A stretch of DNA of 64,000 bases from Mycobacterium szulgai (GTDB lineage: Bacteria > Actinomycetota > Actinomycetes > Mycobacteriales > Mycobacteriaceae), in the NCBI RefSeq assembly GCF_002116635.1, contig NZ_LQPW01000125.1:48976-112975 (forward strand), given 5' to 3'. The position numbers and the translations under genes were made by a program. Below are positions 17,244 through 25,281 of this stretch, piece by piece (the first letter of the stretch is position 1; each line of letters opens with the position of its first letter). Below the pieces are notes generated by a model. It worked only from the letters and a program-made list of their open reading frames with translations, searched no databases and had not been told where the DNA came from.

Positions 17244-19387
17244 TTCACCTCGTGCACGTGCACGGTTGCGAAATCGAAGAACATACCGACCACCTGTACC
17301 GCACCGGACGCCACGGCGGGCACCAAAATCTTGTTCCGGGCAAGCCTTTCCACTTGCACGGCCACGTTCACGATCGCCAGCCGGTCCACTTCGCTGAAGC
17401 CGTTGGCGCTTTCCAGGGCCGGATGATGGTCGAGGTATGCGGTCAGGCTGTCGCCGGCGTGTTCGAGCCACCGGCTCATCGGGCCCAACCTTGCCGTGTT
17501 GTCCAGCAGCGCCTTCATCGCGCGGCACGATGAATGTCCGCAAACCACAACCGAAGTGACGCCGAGCTGGTTGACGGCGAAGTCGAGTGCGGCGTCCACT
17601 GAGCTTTCGCCCGGATCGATCGGCACCAGGTTGCCCACGTTGCGGACGATGTAGAGGTCACCGGGACGGCTGGCCGTGATGACGTCCGGCAGGATCCGGG
17701 AATCGGCACAAGTGAGGAACACCGTGTCGGGGTTTGTCGGATCGATCAGCTCGGGCACATGGTGGTGTAGCGCACCGTTGCGGTGATATTCCTTGACCCC
17801 GTGCAGGATTGAGGCGTCGGCCGCATCGCCGTTATTGTCGCGGCGCGACGGCCAGGGCGCTTCCCGCAGCGACCGGGATATGAAGTGACGCTTCGGCGGG
17901 CTGCTGTGCGCGCTGACCAGATTGGCCGGCGATGTCTCGTTGATGGTCACCGTTGCGCCGGTGGCCTCGTGGCTGGTTTTCCAATCGGAGATCGCCTCGG
18001 AAACGGAGTGGTCGATGTAGTCCGCGTTCAGGTTCACCGTGACATCCGAGCCCTTCGGCAGCGTGGAAAGCACGTTGGTCAGCCGGGGCAGCAGTAAGAA
18101 GCTCAGGGTGCCGTCGATATCGACTCGCCACTGTTTGGCCTCTTCGCCCACCGGCCTGGCCTCGATGGGTGCGCGCACCACCCGGATCAACAGGAACGCG
18201 ATCGCGATGGCCAGACCTATTGCCACGCCTTCCAGCAGATTGAGGAACACCACGCACACGATGGTTACCGCGTAGATCACGAAATTGCCGGTGCGCCAAG
18301 CGAGTTTGATATGGGCCAGCTTGATGAGCTGGACACCGACGACGATGAGCAGGCCGGCCAGGGCGGCCTTGGGGATGAGTTCGACCAGGTTGGTGAATAG
18401 CGACGCGAACAGCAACACCCAGACGCCGTGCAGTATCGCCGACATCCGGGTGCGGGCGCCGGCGGCAACGTTGGCCGAGCTGCGCACGATGACGCCGGTG
18501 ATCGGCAGGCCGCCAAGTAAGCCCGACAACATGTTGGCGCTGCCCTGTCCGATCATCTCGCGGTTGAAGTTGGTGCGCGGACCGTTGTGCAGTTTGTCGA
18601 CACCCACCGCGCACAGCAGCGACTCGACACTGGCGATCAGCGCGATGGTGAGGACCCCGATGACGATCGCGCTGATCTCCTGACTCCATGGCTGGCCGTC
18701 AGGAGTCTTGTCAGCGATGTGGGGCAGGCTGATGGCGTCGAAGAAGTTGCCCGACAGGTTGATGCGCTCCACGTCGAGTCCGACGAACTTGGCCAGCGCG
18801 GTGGCCGCCACGATGGCCACCAGCGCGCCGGGAATCATGCGCAGCTTGGGCGGCAGCTTCGACCAGAGCAGCAGGATGACGATCACCGTCCCGCCGACGA
18901 TCACTTCGTGCAGTTCGTGATGCAGGATGCCGTTGGGCAACGCCACGATGTTCTGCCACGCGGAGCTGCGCGAGGTACCGCCGACCAGCACGTGTATCTG
19001 CTGCAGCGCGATCGTGATGCCGATGCCGGCGAGCATGGCGTGCACCACGACCGGAGCGATGGCCAGTGCGGCGCGAGCCATCCGGCTGACGCCGAACAGG
19101 ATCTGCAGGGCGCCCGCCGCGATGGTCATCAAGCACAGCATCTGCCAGCCCAGCTGGTCGATCAGCCCGGCGACGACCACGGTGAGGCCCGCTGCCGGAC
19201 CGCTGACCTGAACCGACGACCCACCGAGCGTCCCCGCGACGATGCCACCTACCACCGCGGCGATCAGTCCGGCGACGAGCGGCGCCCCCGAGGCGATCGC
19301 GATGCCCAGCGAAAGGGGCAGCGCGACCAGAAAGACCACCAGCGACGCGGGAAAGTCATGCCGCAGGTTCGTGACAACCGTGCTCAT
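17210..19387 (-). CDS. SulP anion transporter fused to beta-carbonic anhydrase
   Basis: A 725-residue fusion, as in Rv3273. Residues 1 to about 400 are a SulP transporter with around ten membrane helices (FPASLVVFLVALPLSLGIAI, GPAAGLTVVVAGLIDQLG). A STAS-like segment (VDIDGTLSFLLLPRL) follows. From about residue 540 there is a beta-class carbonic anhydrase with the zinc ligands in FLTCADSR and VVCGHSSCRA. This suggests coupled bicarbonate (or sulfate) transport and CO2/HCO3- exchange at the membrane. Start ATG 19387 (MSTVVTNLRHD) is chosen for the GGAG 7 bases upstream; an ATG at 19501 is in frame but has no such support. The last 34 bases overlap the receiver gene. Confidence 0.92.
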   Translation of the reverse strand: MSTVVTNLRHDFPASLVVFLVALPLSLGIAIASGAPLVAGLIAAVVGGIVAGTLGGSSVQVSGPAAGLTVVVAGLIDQLGWQMLCLMTIAAGALQILFGVSRMARAALAIAPVVVHAMLAGIGITIALQQIHVLVGGTSRSSAWQNIVALPNGILHHELHEVIVGGTVIVILLLWSKLPPKLRMIPGALVAIVAATALAKFVGLDVERINLSGNFFDAISLPHIADKTPDGQPWSQEISAIVIGVLTIALIASVESLLCAVGVDKLHNGPRTNFNREMIGQGSANMLSGLLGGLPITGVIVRSSANVAAGARTRMSAILHGVWVLLFASLFTNLVELIPKAALAGLLIVVGVQLIKLAHIKLAWRTGNFVIYAVTIVCVVFLNLLEGVAIGLAIAIAFLLIRVVRAPIEARPVGEEAKQWRVDIDGTLSFLLLPRLTNVLSTLPKGSDVTVNLNADYIDHSVSEAISDWKTSHEATGATVTINETSPANLVSAHSSPPKRHFISRSLREAPWPSRRDNNGDAADASILHGVKEYHRNGALHHHVPELIDPTNPDTVFLTCADSRILPDVITASRPGDLYIVRNVGNLVPIDPGESSVDAALDFAVNQLGVTSVVVCGHSSCRAMKALLDNTARLGPMSRWLEHAGDSLTAYLDHHPALESANGFSEVDRLAIVNVAVQVERLARNKILVPAVASGAVQVVGMFFDFATVHVHEVNQDGLVGSRTT

Positions 19388-19619
19388 TTTTGGACTCCTC
19401 GGAGCCGGGTCAAACGGTCTTCGGCGGAGATCGGCTTGCGTGTCAATCAAGTGTCCACCGAGCGTCGGAAGGGAGATAGGCCTCATTTTTTGAGCCGACA
19501 ATGCATGCTTGCCGCAAAAGTCATATGAAGAAATCCTCCGTGCTGCATTCGTCCATCCGGCGAACCCAGCGGCAATTCATCGCCAATTCAAAGAAAAACC
19601 ATGCGGTCGTGGCGAGAAA

Positions 19620-20804
19620 TCAGGATTCGACCAGAAATGCGTCATTGTGCTGGCCGACCGCCGGCGGAGGGTCGGTGACCGCAGCGCTGAAGCTCGAGTA
19701 ACGCGCCGGCGTACGAATCACCGTGACCGCATTCTCGCCGCTGCCCACTTCAAGCGCGAGGTCGTTCTCGGCGAACAGCGGGGTCGCCACCACCTGCTTC
19801 CAGGTGTAGGCCAGGCAGGCCATCAGACCGCCCTCGTGCAGCAGCTCGACCCATTCGGCGGCGGTCTTGGCCGCCAGGGCCGATTCCAGTTCGTCGGTCA
19901 ACTCCGGGTAGTTGAGTGCACGGGCCCGCTGGTCGCTGAATCGCTCGTCTTTGAGCAGGTCGGGGCGGCCGATGATGTCACAGAGCTTCGCCCAGTGCTT
20001 GGGCACATAGGCGCTGATGACCAGGTAGCCGTCGGCGGCCCGGAACGCGTCTGATGGCTGAGTGGCGAAGCCAACGCTCTTGCGCCCCTTGGGTTTTGGT
20101 GGCCCGCCCGGCTTGGGCTGATCGCTGCTCGGCCGGTTCAGGTGCATGGTCAGCTGGTTGGCCTGCAGGCTGACGGCGACGTCGTACATAGCGACCCGGA
20201 CGATGTCGGCCACCCCGTGGCGCTCGCGGTTGAGCAGCGCGGCCAGCACCGCCTGGGCCAGCACGTGGCCGCTGGCGTTGTCGACCAGCTGGAACGGAAT
20301 GATCTGCGGTTTGCCGTCCGGCGTGGGCATGCCGGTGGTCATGCCCGCCTCGGCGGCCACCATCAGGTCCACGCCCGGCCGGCTGCCGTGTGGGCCGTTG
20401 CCGCCGTAGGCCGACAGGCGGGCATAGATCAGCTTGGGGTTGCGGGCGCGCAACTCGTCGGGGCCCAGGCCCATCCGCTCCATCACGCCCGGCCGAAACC
20501 CCTCCAGCACCACGTCGGCAGTGTCGGCCAGCCGCAGGATCTGCCGTTTGGCCGCATCGGTGGTCAGATCCACCGCGACCGATTTCTTGCCCCGGTTGTT
20601 GGGCAGGAAGTAGGTGGCCAGCGGCGGCCGTCCGGGTAGCACCGAGGTGATCTGCCGCGCCGCTTCACCACCGGGCGCTTCGATCTTGATGACTTCGGCG
20701 CCGAGGTCGGCCAGGATTTGCCCGGCCAGCGGCCCTGCCACGTTCTGGGTGAAGTCGAGTACCCGAAACCCGTCAAGTGGCTTGGCGGCGTTGTCGTTCG
20801 GCAT
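19620..20804 (-). CDS. Family III (CaiB/BaiF) CoA-transferase
   Basis: A 394-residue enzyme moving CoA between acyl groups. The N-terminal LDGFRVLDFTQNVAGPLAG and LGAEVIKIEAPGGEAAR are the family signature. NRGKKSVAVDL precedes the CoA-binding region, and SRPGVDLMVAAEAGM lies near the catalytic aspartate. Start ATG 20804 (MPNDNAAKPLDG) gives the length of orthologue Rv3272; longer in-frame extensions are low complexity. The upstream methyltransferase overlaps it by 32 bases on the same strand, so the two may be co-translated. The acyl substrate is unknown. Confidence 0.9.
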   Translation of the reverse strand: MPNDNAAKPLDGFRVLDFTQNVAGPLAGQILADLGAEVIKIEAPGGEAARQITSVLPGRPPLATYFLPNNRGKKSVAVDLTTDAAKRQILRLADTADVVLEGFRPGVMERMGLGPDELRARNPKLIYARLSAYGGNGPHGSRPGVDLMVAAEAGMTTGMPTPDGKPQIIPFQLVDNASGHVLAQAVLAALLNRERHGVADIVRVAMYDVAVSLQANQLTMHLNRPSSDQPKPGGPPKPKGRKSVGFATQPSDAFRAADGYLVISAYVPKHWAKLCDIIGRPDLLKDERFSDQRARALNYPELTDELESALAAKTAAEWVELLHEGGLMACLAYTWKQVVATPLFAENDLALEVGSGENAVTVIRTPARYSSFSAAVTDPPPAVGQHNDAFLVES

Positions 20805-21744
20805 GGGGGTGGGCCTTTCCTGTACACGCTGTGCAGAAGTAGTTCTCGGCGAAGAGGGCTTCCTCGGGGGTGGCGCCGACGGCGGCATGCGGCCGGAATC
20901 CGTTGTCCACCAACAGCTTATTTATCGGGGTGCGCTGCACCAGCCAACCCCGGTCGGCAAGGTAGCCGGCCACGTCGTTGCGTACACCGGGGAAGCCCAG
21001 CTCTTGAATGCCGATGTTGAGGCCGTGGTCATACCAGCGTTGGTAGATGGCGTCGAAGAGCTCCCGGCTGGCCGGTGCGCTGAAAAAGACCTCGGCGATC
21101 AACTGGCTGCCGTCGGCGCTGAGTTCGGTGATGTTGTCCAGCAGCCGGTCCTGCGCTTGCGGCGGCAGGTAGCCGAAGAGTCCCTCTGCGGCCCAGGCGG
21201 TGGGCTGGCCGGTATCGAACCCGGCCTGGCGCAGCGCGGACGGCCAGTCGTGACGCAGATCGATCGGTACGCCGCGGACGTCGGCCGTGGGGGCGGCACC
21301 GAGACCGGCCAGTGCTGCGGTCTTGAATTCGACGACCTTGGGTACGTCGATCTCGAAGACCGTGGTCCCGGCCGCCCACGGCAGCCGGTACCCGCGCGCA
21401 TCGAGACCCGCGGCCAGCAGTACCACTTGGCGGATGTCGTCTTGCTGGGCTGATTGTTGGCACTGGGCGAAGAACGCGTCGATGAAACGAGTGCGGGCGG
21501 CCTGCTGATCGGTCATGCGCTGCATGCCCCAGGGCGCATCGGCGATGTCGACGTCGGCAGAATCCAGTTCGCCGCTGGCCCAGCGGATGAAGAAGTCGAT
21601 GCCGACCGCGCGGACCAACGGCTCGGCGAACGGGTCGTCGATCAGGGCCGCCCGGTTGGCGCGGGCGCGCCCGGCGGCAACCATGGTGGCAGTGGCGCCC
21701 ACGCTGGACGCGATGTCCCAGGTGTCGTTGTCGGTACGCACCAT
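20773..21744 (-). CDS. Class I SAM-dependent methyltransferase, TIGR00027 family
   Basis: A 323-residue putative O-methyltransferase of the large mycobacterial family related to leucine carboxyl methyltransferases. Seen: an N-terminal TWDIASSVGATATMVAAGRA, DPFAEPLVRAVG, the SAM-binding VVLLAAGLDARGYRLPW, FEIDVPKVVEFK, and AEGLFGYLPPQAQDRLLDN. The C-terminal 30 residues are His- and Arg-rich beyond the usual end. It is divergent from the cation-diffusion-like gene with about 130 bases between. As far as I recall it is not part of the Rv3272-Rv3271c interval in H37Rv, so it may be an insertion. Substrates of the family are largely unknown. Confidence 0.88.
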   Translation of the reverse strand: MVRTDNDTWDIASSVGATATMVAAGRARANRAALIDDPFAEPLVRAVGIDFFIRWASGELDSADVDIADAPWGMQRMTDQQAARTRFIDAFFAQCQQSAQQDDIRQVVLLAAGLDARGYRLPWAAGTTVFEIDVPKVVEFKTAALAGLGAAPTADVRGVPIDLRHDWPSALRQAGFDTGQPTAWAAEGLFGYLPPQAQDRLLDNITELSADGSQLIAEVFFSAPASRELFDAIYQRWYDHGLNIGIQELGFPGVRNDVAGYLADRGWLVQRTPINKLLVDNGFRPHAAVGATPEEALFAENYFCTACTGKAHPHAERQRRQAT

Positions 21745-21875
21745 TGCGATCCCCTCGACGATTACTGCTTAGACAGATTAACCACACCCGGTACCCGCTT
21801 CCTGACGGCTCTGCGCCACACCCCCTGAACTGGCGCAACCGGCACGCGGCCGGACTTGCCCTTAACATCGTCGGG

Positions 21876-22565
21876 ATGGAATCCGGGATTGAGACGGCCA
21901 CCACGGCAACCGCCTGTTGTGACCATTCGGCGACCGAGGCTCCGGCACCGCCGGCACGGGACGGCGTTTGGCACCGCAATGCGCGCTGGGCGCATCGGCT
22001 GGCGTGGCTCAGCCTGGCCGTCATGCTCTCCGAAGGCGCGATCGGCATCTGGCAGGGCCTGGCGGTCGGCTCGGTGGCATTGACCGGCTGGGCGCTAGGC
22101 GGGGGGGCCGAGGCCCTGGCCAGCGCCATGGTGGTGTGGCGGTTCAGTGGCGAACGCACCCTGTCCGAACATGCCGAGCAGCGCGCCCAACGAGGCGTTG
22201 CGGTGTCGTTCTGGCTCACCGCGCCCTACATCGCCGCCGAATCGATTCGCTACCTGGCCAACGAGCATCACGCCGAAACGTCGGTGATCGGTATCGCCCT
22301 GACCGCCGGCGCACTGGTGCTGATGCCGATCCTGGGCCGGGTCAAGCACGGGCTGGCCATGCGGCTGGGTTCGGCGGCGACCAAGGGCGAAGGCACCCAG
22401 AACTATCTGTGTGCCGCCCAGGCCGGTGCGGTGCTGGTCGGCCTGGCGGTGACCGCGTGCTGGTCCGGCGGCTGGTGGGTTGACCCGGCGATCGGGCTGG
22501 GCATCGCCGGCTTCGCGATCTGGCAGGGCGTGCGGGCCTGGCGTGGTCTCGACTGCGGCTGCTGA
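21876..22565 (+). CDS. Cation-diffusion-facilitator-like membrane protein (Rv3271c family)
   Basis: A 229-residue membrane protein with about five hydrophobic segments: HRLAWLSLAVMLSEGAIGI, VGSVALTGWALGGGAEALAS and VIGIALTAGALVLMPILG, among others. The order resembles the membrane part of CDF transporters, with short loops and a final Cys-rich end (LDCGC). Start ATG 21876 (MESGIETA) matches orthologue length; longer in-frame starts read through the promoter. It lies near ctpC in other mycobacteria, suggesting a metal-related role, but that is inference and the substrate is unknown. Confidence 0.75.
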   Translation: MESGIETATTATACCDHSATEAPAPPARDGVWHRNARWAHRLAWLSLAVMLSEGAIGIWQGLAVGSVALTGWALGGGAEALASAMVVWRFSGERTLSEHAEQRAQRGVAVSFWLTAPYIAAESIRYLANEHHAETSVIGIALTAGALVLMPILGRVKHGLAMRLGSAATKGEGTQNYLCAAQAGAVLVGLAVTACWSGGWWVDPAIGLGIAGFAIWQGVRAWRGLDCGC

Positions 22566-22586
22566 CTGTCGAATCGCATCCTCGCG

Positions 22587-23397
22587 TCACAGACCGCGCT
22601 TGCGTCGGTATGAGGTGGTGCCGTTGCGACGAAGCATCGCGAGCGTGGTGGCGACGCGTCCGCGATTGAGGTCGGGTTTCAAACCTGCCCCCACGCGATG
22701 CAATTGGTCGGTGTGCCAGGAGAGTTCGAGTATCCCGTCGAGCGATTTTAGGGTGGCGAAGCTGCCGAGGATTCGTCCCATCCCGTATCGCGGTTGATGT
22801 GTGGCAAGGGTTTCGGCGCGCCCGGCCAGGATCACATCGGCGGCGTCGGTGATTGTCGCGGCAGGCCGGGCCAGGCCGACGACGTCGCACTCCCCGGATT
22901 CCACGGCTTCTTGCATCGCCGCGCGGGAACGGAAACCGCCTGTGACCGCTAGCGGGATGTCGCCGGCGAGGCTGCGGACCGTGCGGGCGTACTGCAGGGA
23001 ATAGGCTTCGCGCGGCTCGGGTGCTGTCGGTGCCTCGGCCCATCATGGCGGGCTTTTCGTAGCTGCCACCGCTGATCTCGATGAGGTCGAGACCCTCCTG
23101 CGCCAATGCCGCAACCACCCCGCGGGATTCGTCTTCGGTGAATCCGCCTCGCTGAAAATCGGCCGAGTTGAGTTTGATGCCAACGGCAAAACCTGGTGAT
23201 ACCCGCGCACGGATGCGGCGCACGACTTCGAGTACAAAGCGCATCCGACGGTGCGGGTCGCCACCCCACTCATCGTTGCGCCGATTGCATAACGGCGACA
23301 GGAATTGCGCTATCAGATATCCATGAGCGCTGTGTATCTGTACGCCGTCAAACCCCGCCGTCTCGCATATCCCGGCAGCGCTCGCGAAACGCTGCAT
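22587..23397 (-). pseudogene. NADH:flavin oxidoreductase (old yellow enzyme family), truncated and frameshifted
   Basis: Two minus-strand pieces in different frames join into one OYE-like protein. The first (from 23397) reads AGFDGVQIHSAHGYLIAQFL, EWGGDPHRRMRFVLEVV and LDLIEISGGSYEKPAMMG. The second (ending at 22587) continues with REAYSLQYARTVRSLAGDIP, AVTGGFRSRAAMQEAV and CDVVGLARPA. The frame changes at about 23036-23042. The N-terminal half of the barrel, including the flavin-binding start, is missing: homology stops abruptly near 23397 where a PacL-like relic begins. The gene cannot make a working enzyme. Confidence 0.85.
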
Positions 23398-23580
23398 CAG
23401 GCGACTGCTGGGTCGGATTCCGCGGCCTCCTCGGCGTTGCGGGTGCCGCCTTGGCGATGGCCTTTTTCAGCACCTCGTAGGTGGTCACCCCGGCGATCCG
23501 GACAACAGAGAGGTTTGAGCGATGGCGGCATACGGCCTGCTAGCGAAGGCGGCATCCACGGTGATCACCAGCGCTGATGC
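23398..23580. pseudogene. Relic of a PacL-type (ctpC-associated) gene with internal inversion
   Basis: Minus strand 23500-23398 encodes GVTTYEVLKKAIAK and then, after a small frameshifting deletion, GTRNAEEAAESDPAVA. This matches the middle of the intact pacL1 in this window (GVTAYEVLRKAAKK ... GTRKAEEAAES). The expected N-terminus is present but on the opposite strand: at 23522 the plus strand reads MAAYGLLAKAASTVITS, preceded by GAGAGGTTTGAGCG. That equals the leader and start of pacL1 (GAAGGTTTGGGCA, MAVQVLLAKAATTVITG). The simplest reading is an inversion of about 75 bases (roughly 23503-23580) in a dead gene copy. Confidence 0.75.
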
Positions 23581-23585
23581 TCGTT

Positions 23586-23622
23586 AGGCTAACATATAAA
23601 TATTGCAATAATTCTATAGATA
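23586..23622 (-). promoter_or_regulatory. AT-rich palindromic element upstream of the PacL relic
   Basis: GGCTAACATATAAATATTGCAATAATTC is strikingly AT-rich and contains ATTGCAAT. It resembles GCTAACATCTAAATATCGCG upstream of pacL1 at 29480, in the same orientation relative to the gene. It is probably the fossil promoter/operator of the relic. Binding by a metal-responsive ArsR/SmtB repressor is a guess. Confidence 0.5.
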
Positions 23623-23833
23623 GCTCGGTTGTGTGGCCGCGGAGGTCCATGCCCTGGACTCGCGCCCGACCGCGTTGGCGGACAACATATGCGCGAGCTA
23701 TGTCTTGAACGCGCTGGCGGGCACGAGGTGCGCGGGCGATGTACCGTTGGCTCTTCGGTGATTTCGTCGTCGGGCGCCAGCACCACGAGCGGGGCGATAA
23801 GTTCGCCCAGGGTGCCTCGAGGAGCAACGAGCC

Positions 23834-25234
23834 ATGGATTTCGGGAGCTATCCGCCGGAGGTCAACTCGGCCCGTATGTATTCCGGGGCCGGGTCAGGAC
23901 CGTTGTCGGCCGCGGCCGAGGCGTGGGCTGCGCTCGCCGCCGGACTGCATTCGGCGGCGAATTCGTACCAATCGGTGGTATCGACCTTGACCGCTGGTCC
24001 CTGGTTGGGACCGTCGTCGGCGTCGATGAGCGCGGCGGCCGCGTCATATGCGGTGTGGTTGCGAGTCACCGCCGCACAGGCCGAGGAAACCTCCGCTGCG
24101 GCCAAAGCCGCTGCCGCTGCCTACCAAACCGCGTTTTCGGCGACGGTTCCGCCGCCGATGGTGGCGGCCAACCGCAGTCAGCTGATGACCCTGGTCGCGA
24201 CCAATGTGTTCGGAATAAACACCCAGGCGATCGCGGCCACCGACGCACAGTACGGGGAGATGTGGGCCCAGGACGCCGCGGCGATGCACGGCTACGCAGC
24301 CTCGTCAGCCGCGGCGACGGCGCTGACGCCGTTCAACCCACCCCCGCCGACCACTAACCCGAGCGGCTTGGCCAACCAGGCCACCGCCGGCCAGGCCACC
24401 ATCGCGGAGAGCACCGTCCAGCGAGCCTTCACCGCGGTGCCCAGCGCGCTGCAGAGCGCGGCGGCCCCGGCAGCGGCCGTGGACGACCCATTGTTCCTGC
24501 TGTCCCTGCTGGCCGATCTGTCCGCCATTACCTTCGGCGTATCCGCAGGAATCGCTACCCTTGGTGTCGGCGTGCCTGCCGGTGTGCTCGGGGTGGTGAA
24601 TCTTCCGGTGGCCGTCTACAGCACCCTGGTGGGTCTACACAGCGACGAGATCCTCAGCTTCTTGGACGGCGTGGAACCCTATCCGGGCTCGGAGCTGGCG
24701 CCAGTGAAGCCGTTGCCGGCGTCGCTGCTCAACCTGCCGGCGGGCACGGTGCCGCCGTCGAGGGTGTCAGCCGGTCTGGGTGAGGCAAACACCATTGGGG
24801 CGTTATCCGTGCCACCGACGTGGACCGTCGCCACCCCGTCGGTGCGCCCCGTCTCGTTCACGCTGCCGGCGCTGAGTGAAACCGCAGTCCAGGCCGCTGC
24901 CGGACCGGCGGAAGCCAGCTCGGACAGCATGCTCGGCCAGATGGCACTGGCGGGACTGGCCGGACGAGCCATGGCCGGGACCGTCGGCGCCGGCAGGGGC
25001 CGGGGTGGCGGAAAGGCCGCCGATAAAGCACACGCGCCCGCTCGCGCCAGAACTGCGGCGACCGCCGGTGACATCGCGCCGCCCGGCGAAAACGGCGAGG
25101 CGCCCAGCGACAAGCCTCGTGCTGTGGTCACCGGAGTCGCGGCCGAGCTACGTGAATTCAGCAAGCTTCGCGACGAGGGGATTTTGACTGACGAGGAATA
25201 CACCGAGCAAAAGAACCGCCTGCTCGGTCGCTGA
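23834..25234 (+). CDS. PPE-family protein, SVP subfamily, with SHOCT-like C-terminus
   Basis: A 466-residue PPE protein. The N-terminal MDFGSYPPEVNSARMYSG is the classic PPE opening, and AANRSQLMTLVATNVFGINT and YGEMWAQD complete the PPE domain (to about residue 180). GALSVPPTW near residue 325 is the GxxSVPxxW signature of the SVP subfamily. The last 30 residues, LREFSKLRDEGILTDEEY and on to KNRLLGR, look like a SHOCT motif (short helix-turn-helix oligomerisation tail), which is not typical for SVP proteins I know. Start ATG 23834 has GAGGAG upstream. It pairs with the next PPE gene 47 bases downstream; no PE gene is adjacent. Confidence 0.92.
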   Translation: MDFGSYPPEVNSARMYSGAGSGPLSAAAEAWAALAAGLHSAANSYQSVVSTLTAGPWLGPSSASMSAAAASYAVWLRVTAAQAEETSAAAKAAAAAYQTAFSATVPPPMVAANRSQLMTLVATNVFGINTQAIAATDAQYGEMWAQDAAAMHGYAASSAAATALTPFNPPPPTTNPSGLANQATAGQATIAESTVQRAFTAVPSALQSAAAPAAAVDDPLFLLSLLADLSAITFGVSAGIATLGVGVPAGVLGVVNLPVAVYSTLVGLHSDEILSFLDGVEPYPGSELAPVKPLPASLLNLPAGTVPPSRVSAGLGEANTIGALSVPPTWTVATPSVRPVSFTLPALSETAVQAAAGPAEASSDSMLGQMALAGLAGRAMAGTVGAGRGRGGGKAADKAHAPARARTAATAGDIAPPGENGEAPSDKPRAVVTGVAAELREFSKLRDEGILTDEEYTEQKNRLLGR

Positions 25235-25281
25235 ACCCCCAGTCGGGCGAATGCAACAGTTGTCGAGAGGTATGTGCAGCA

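Noticed and set aside
22342..23397. A single intact 351-codon protein on the minus strand
   Set aside because: After the frame change at about 23040 it leaves OYE homology and continues in a meaningless Arg-rich frame across the end of the neighbouring gene; it is the pseudogene read in the wrong frame.
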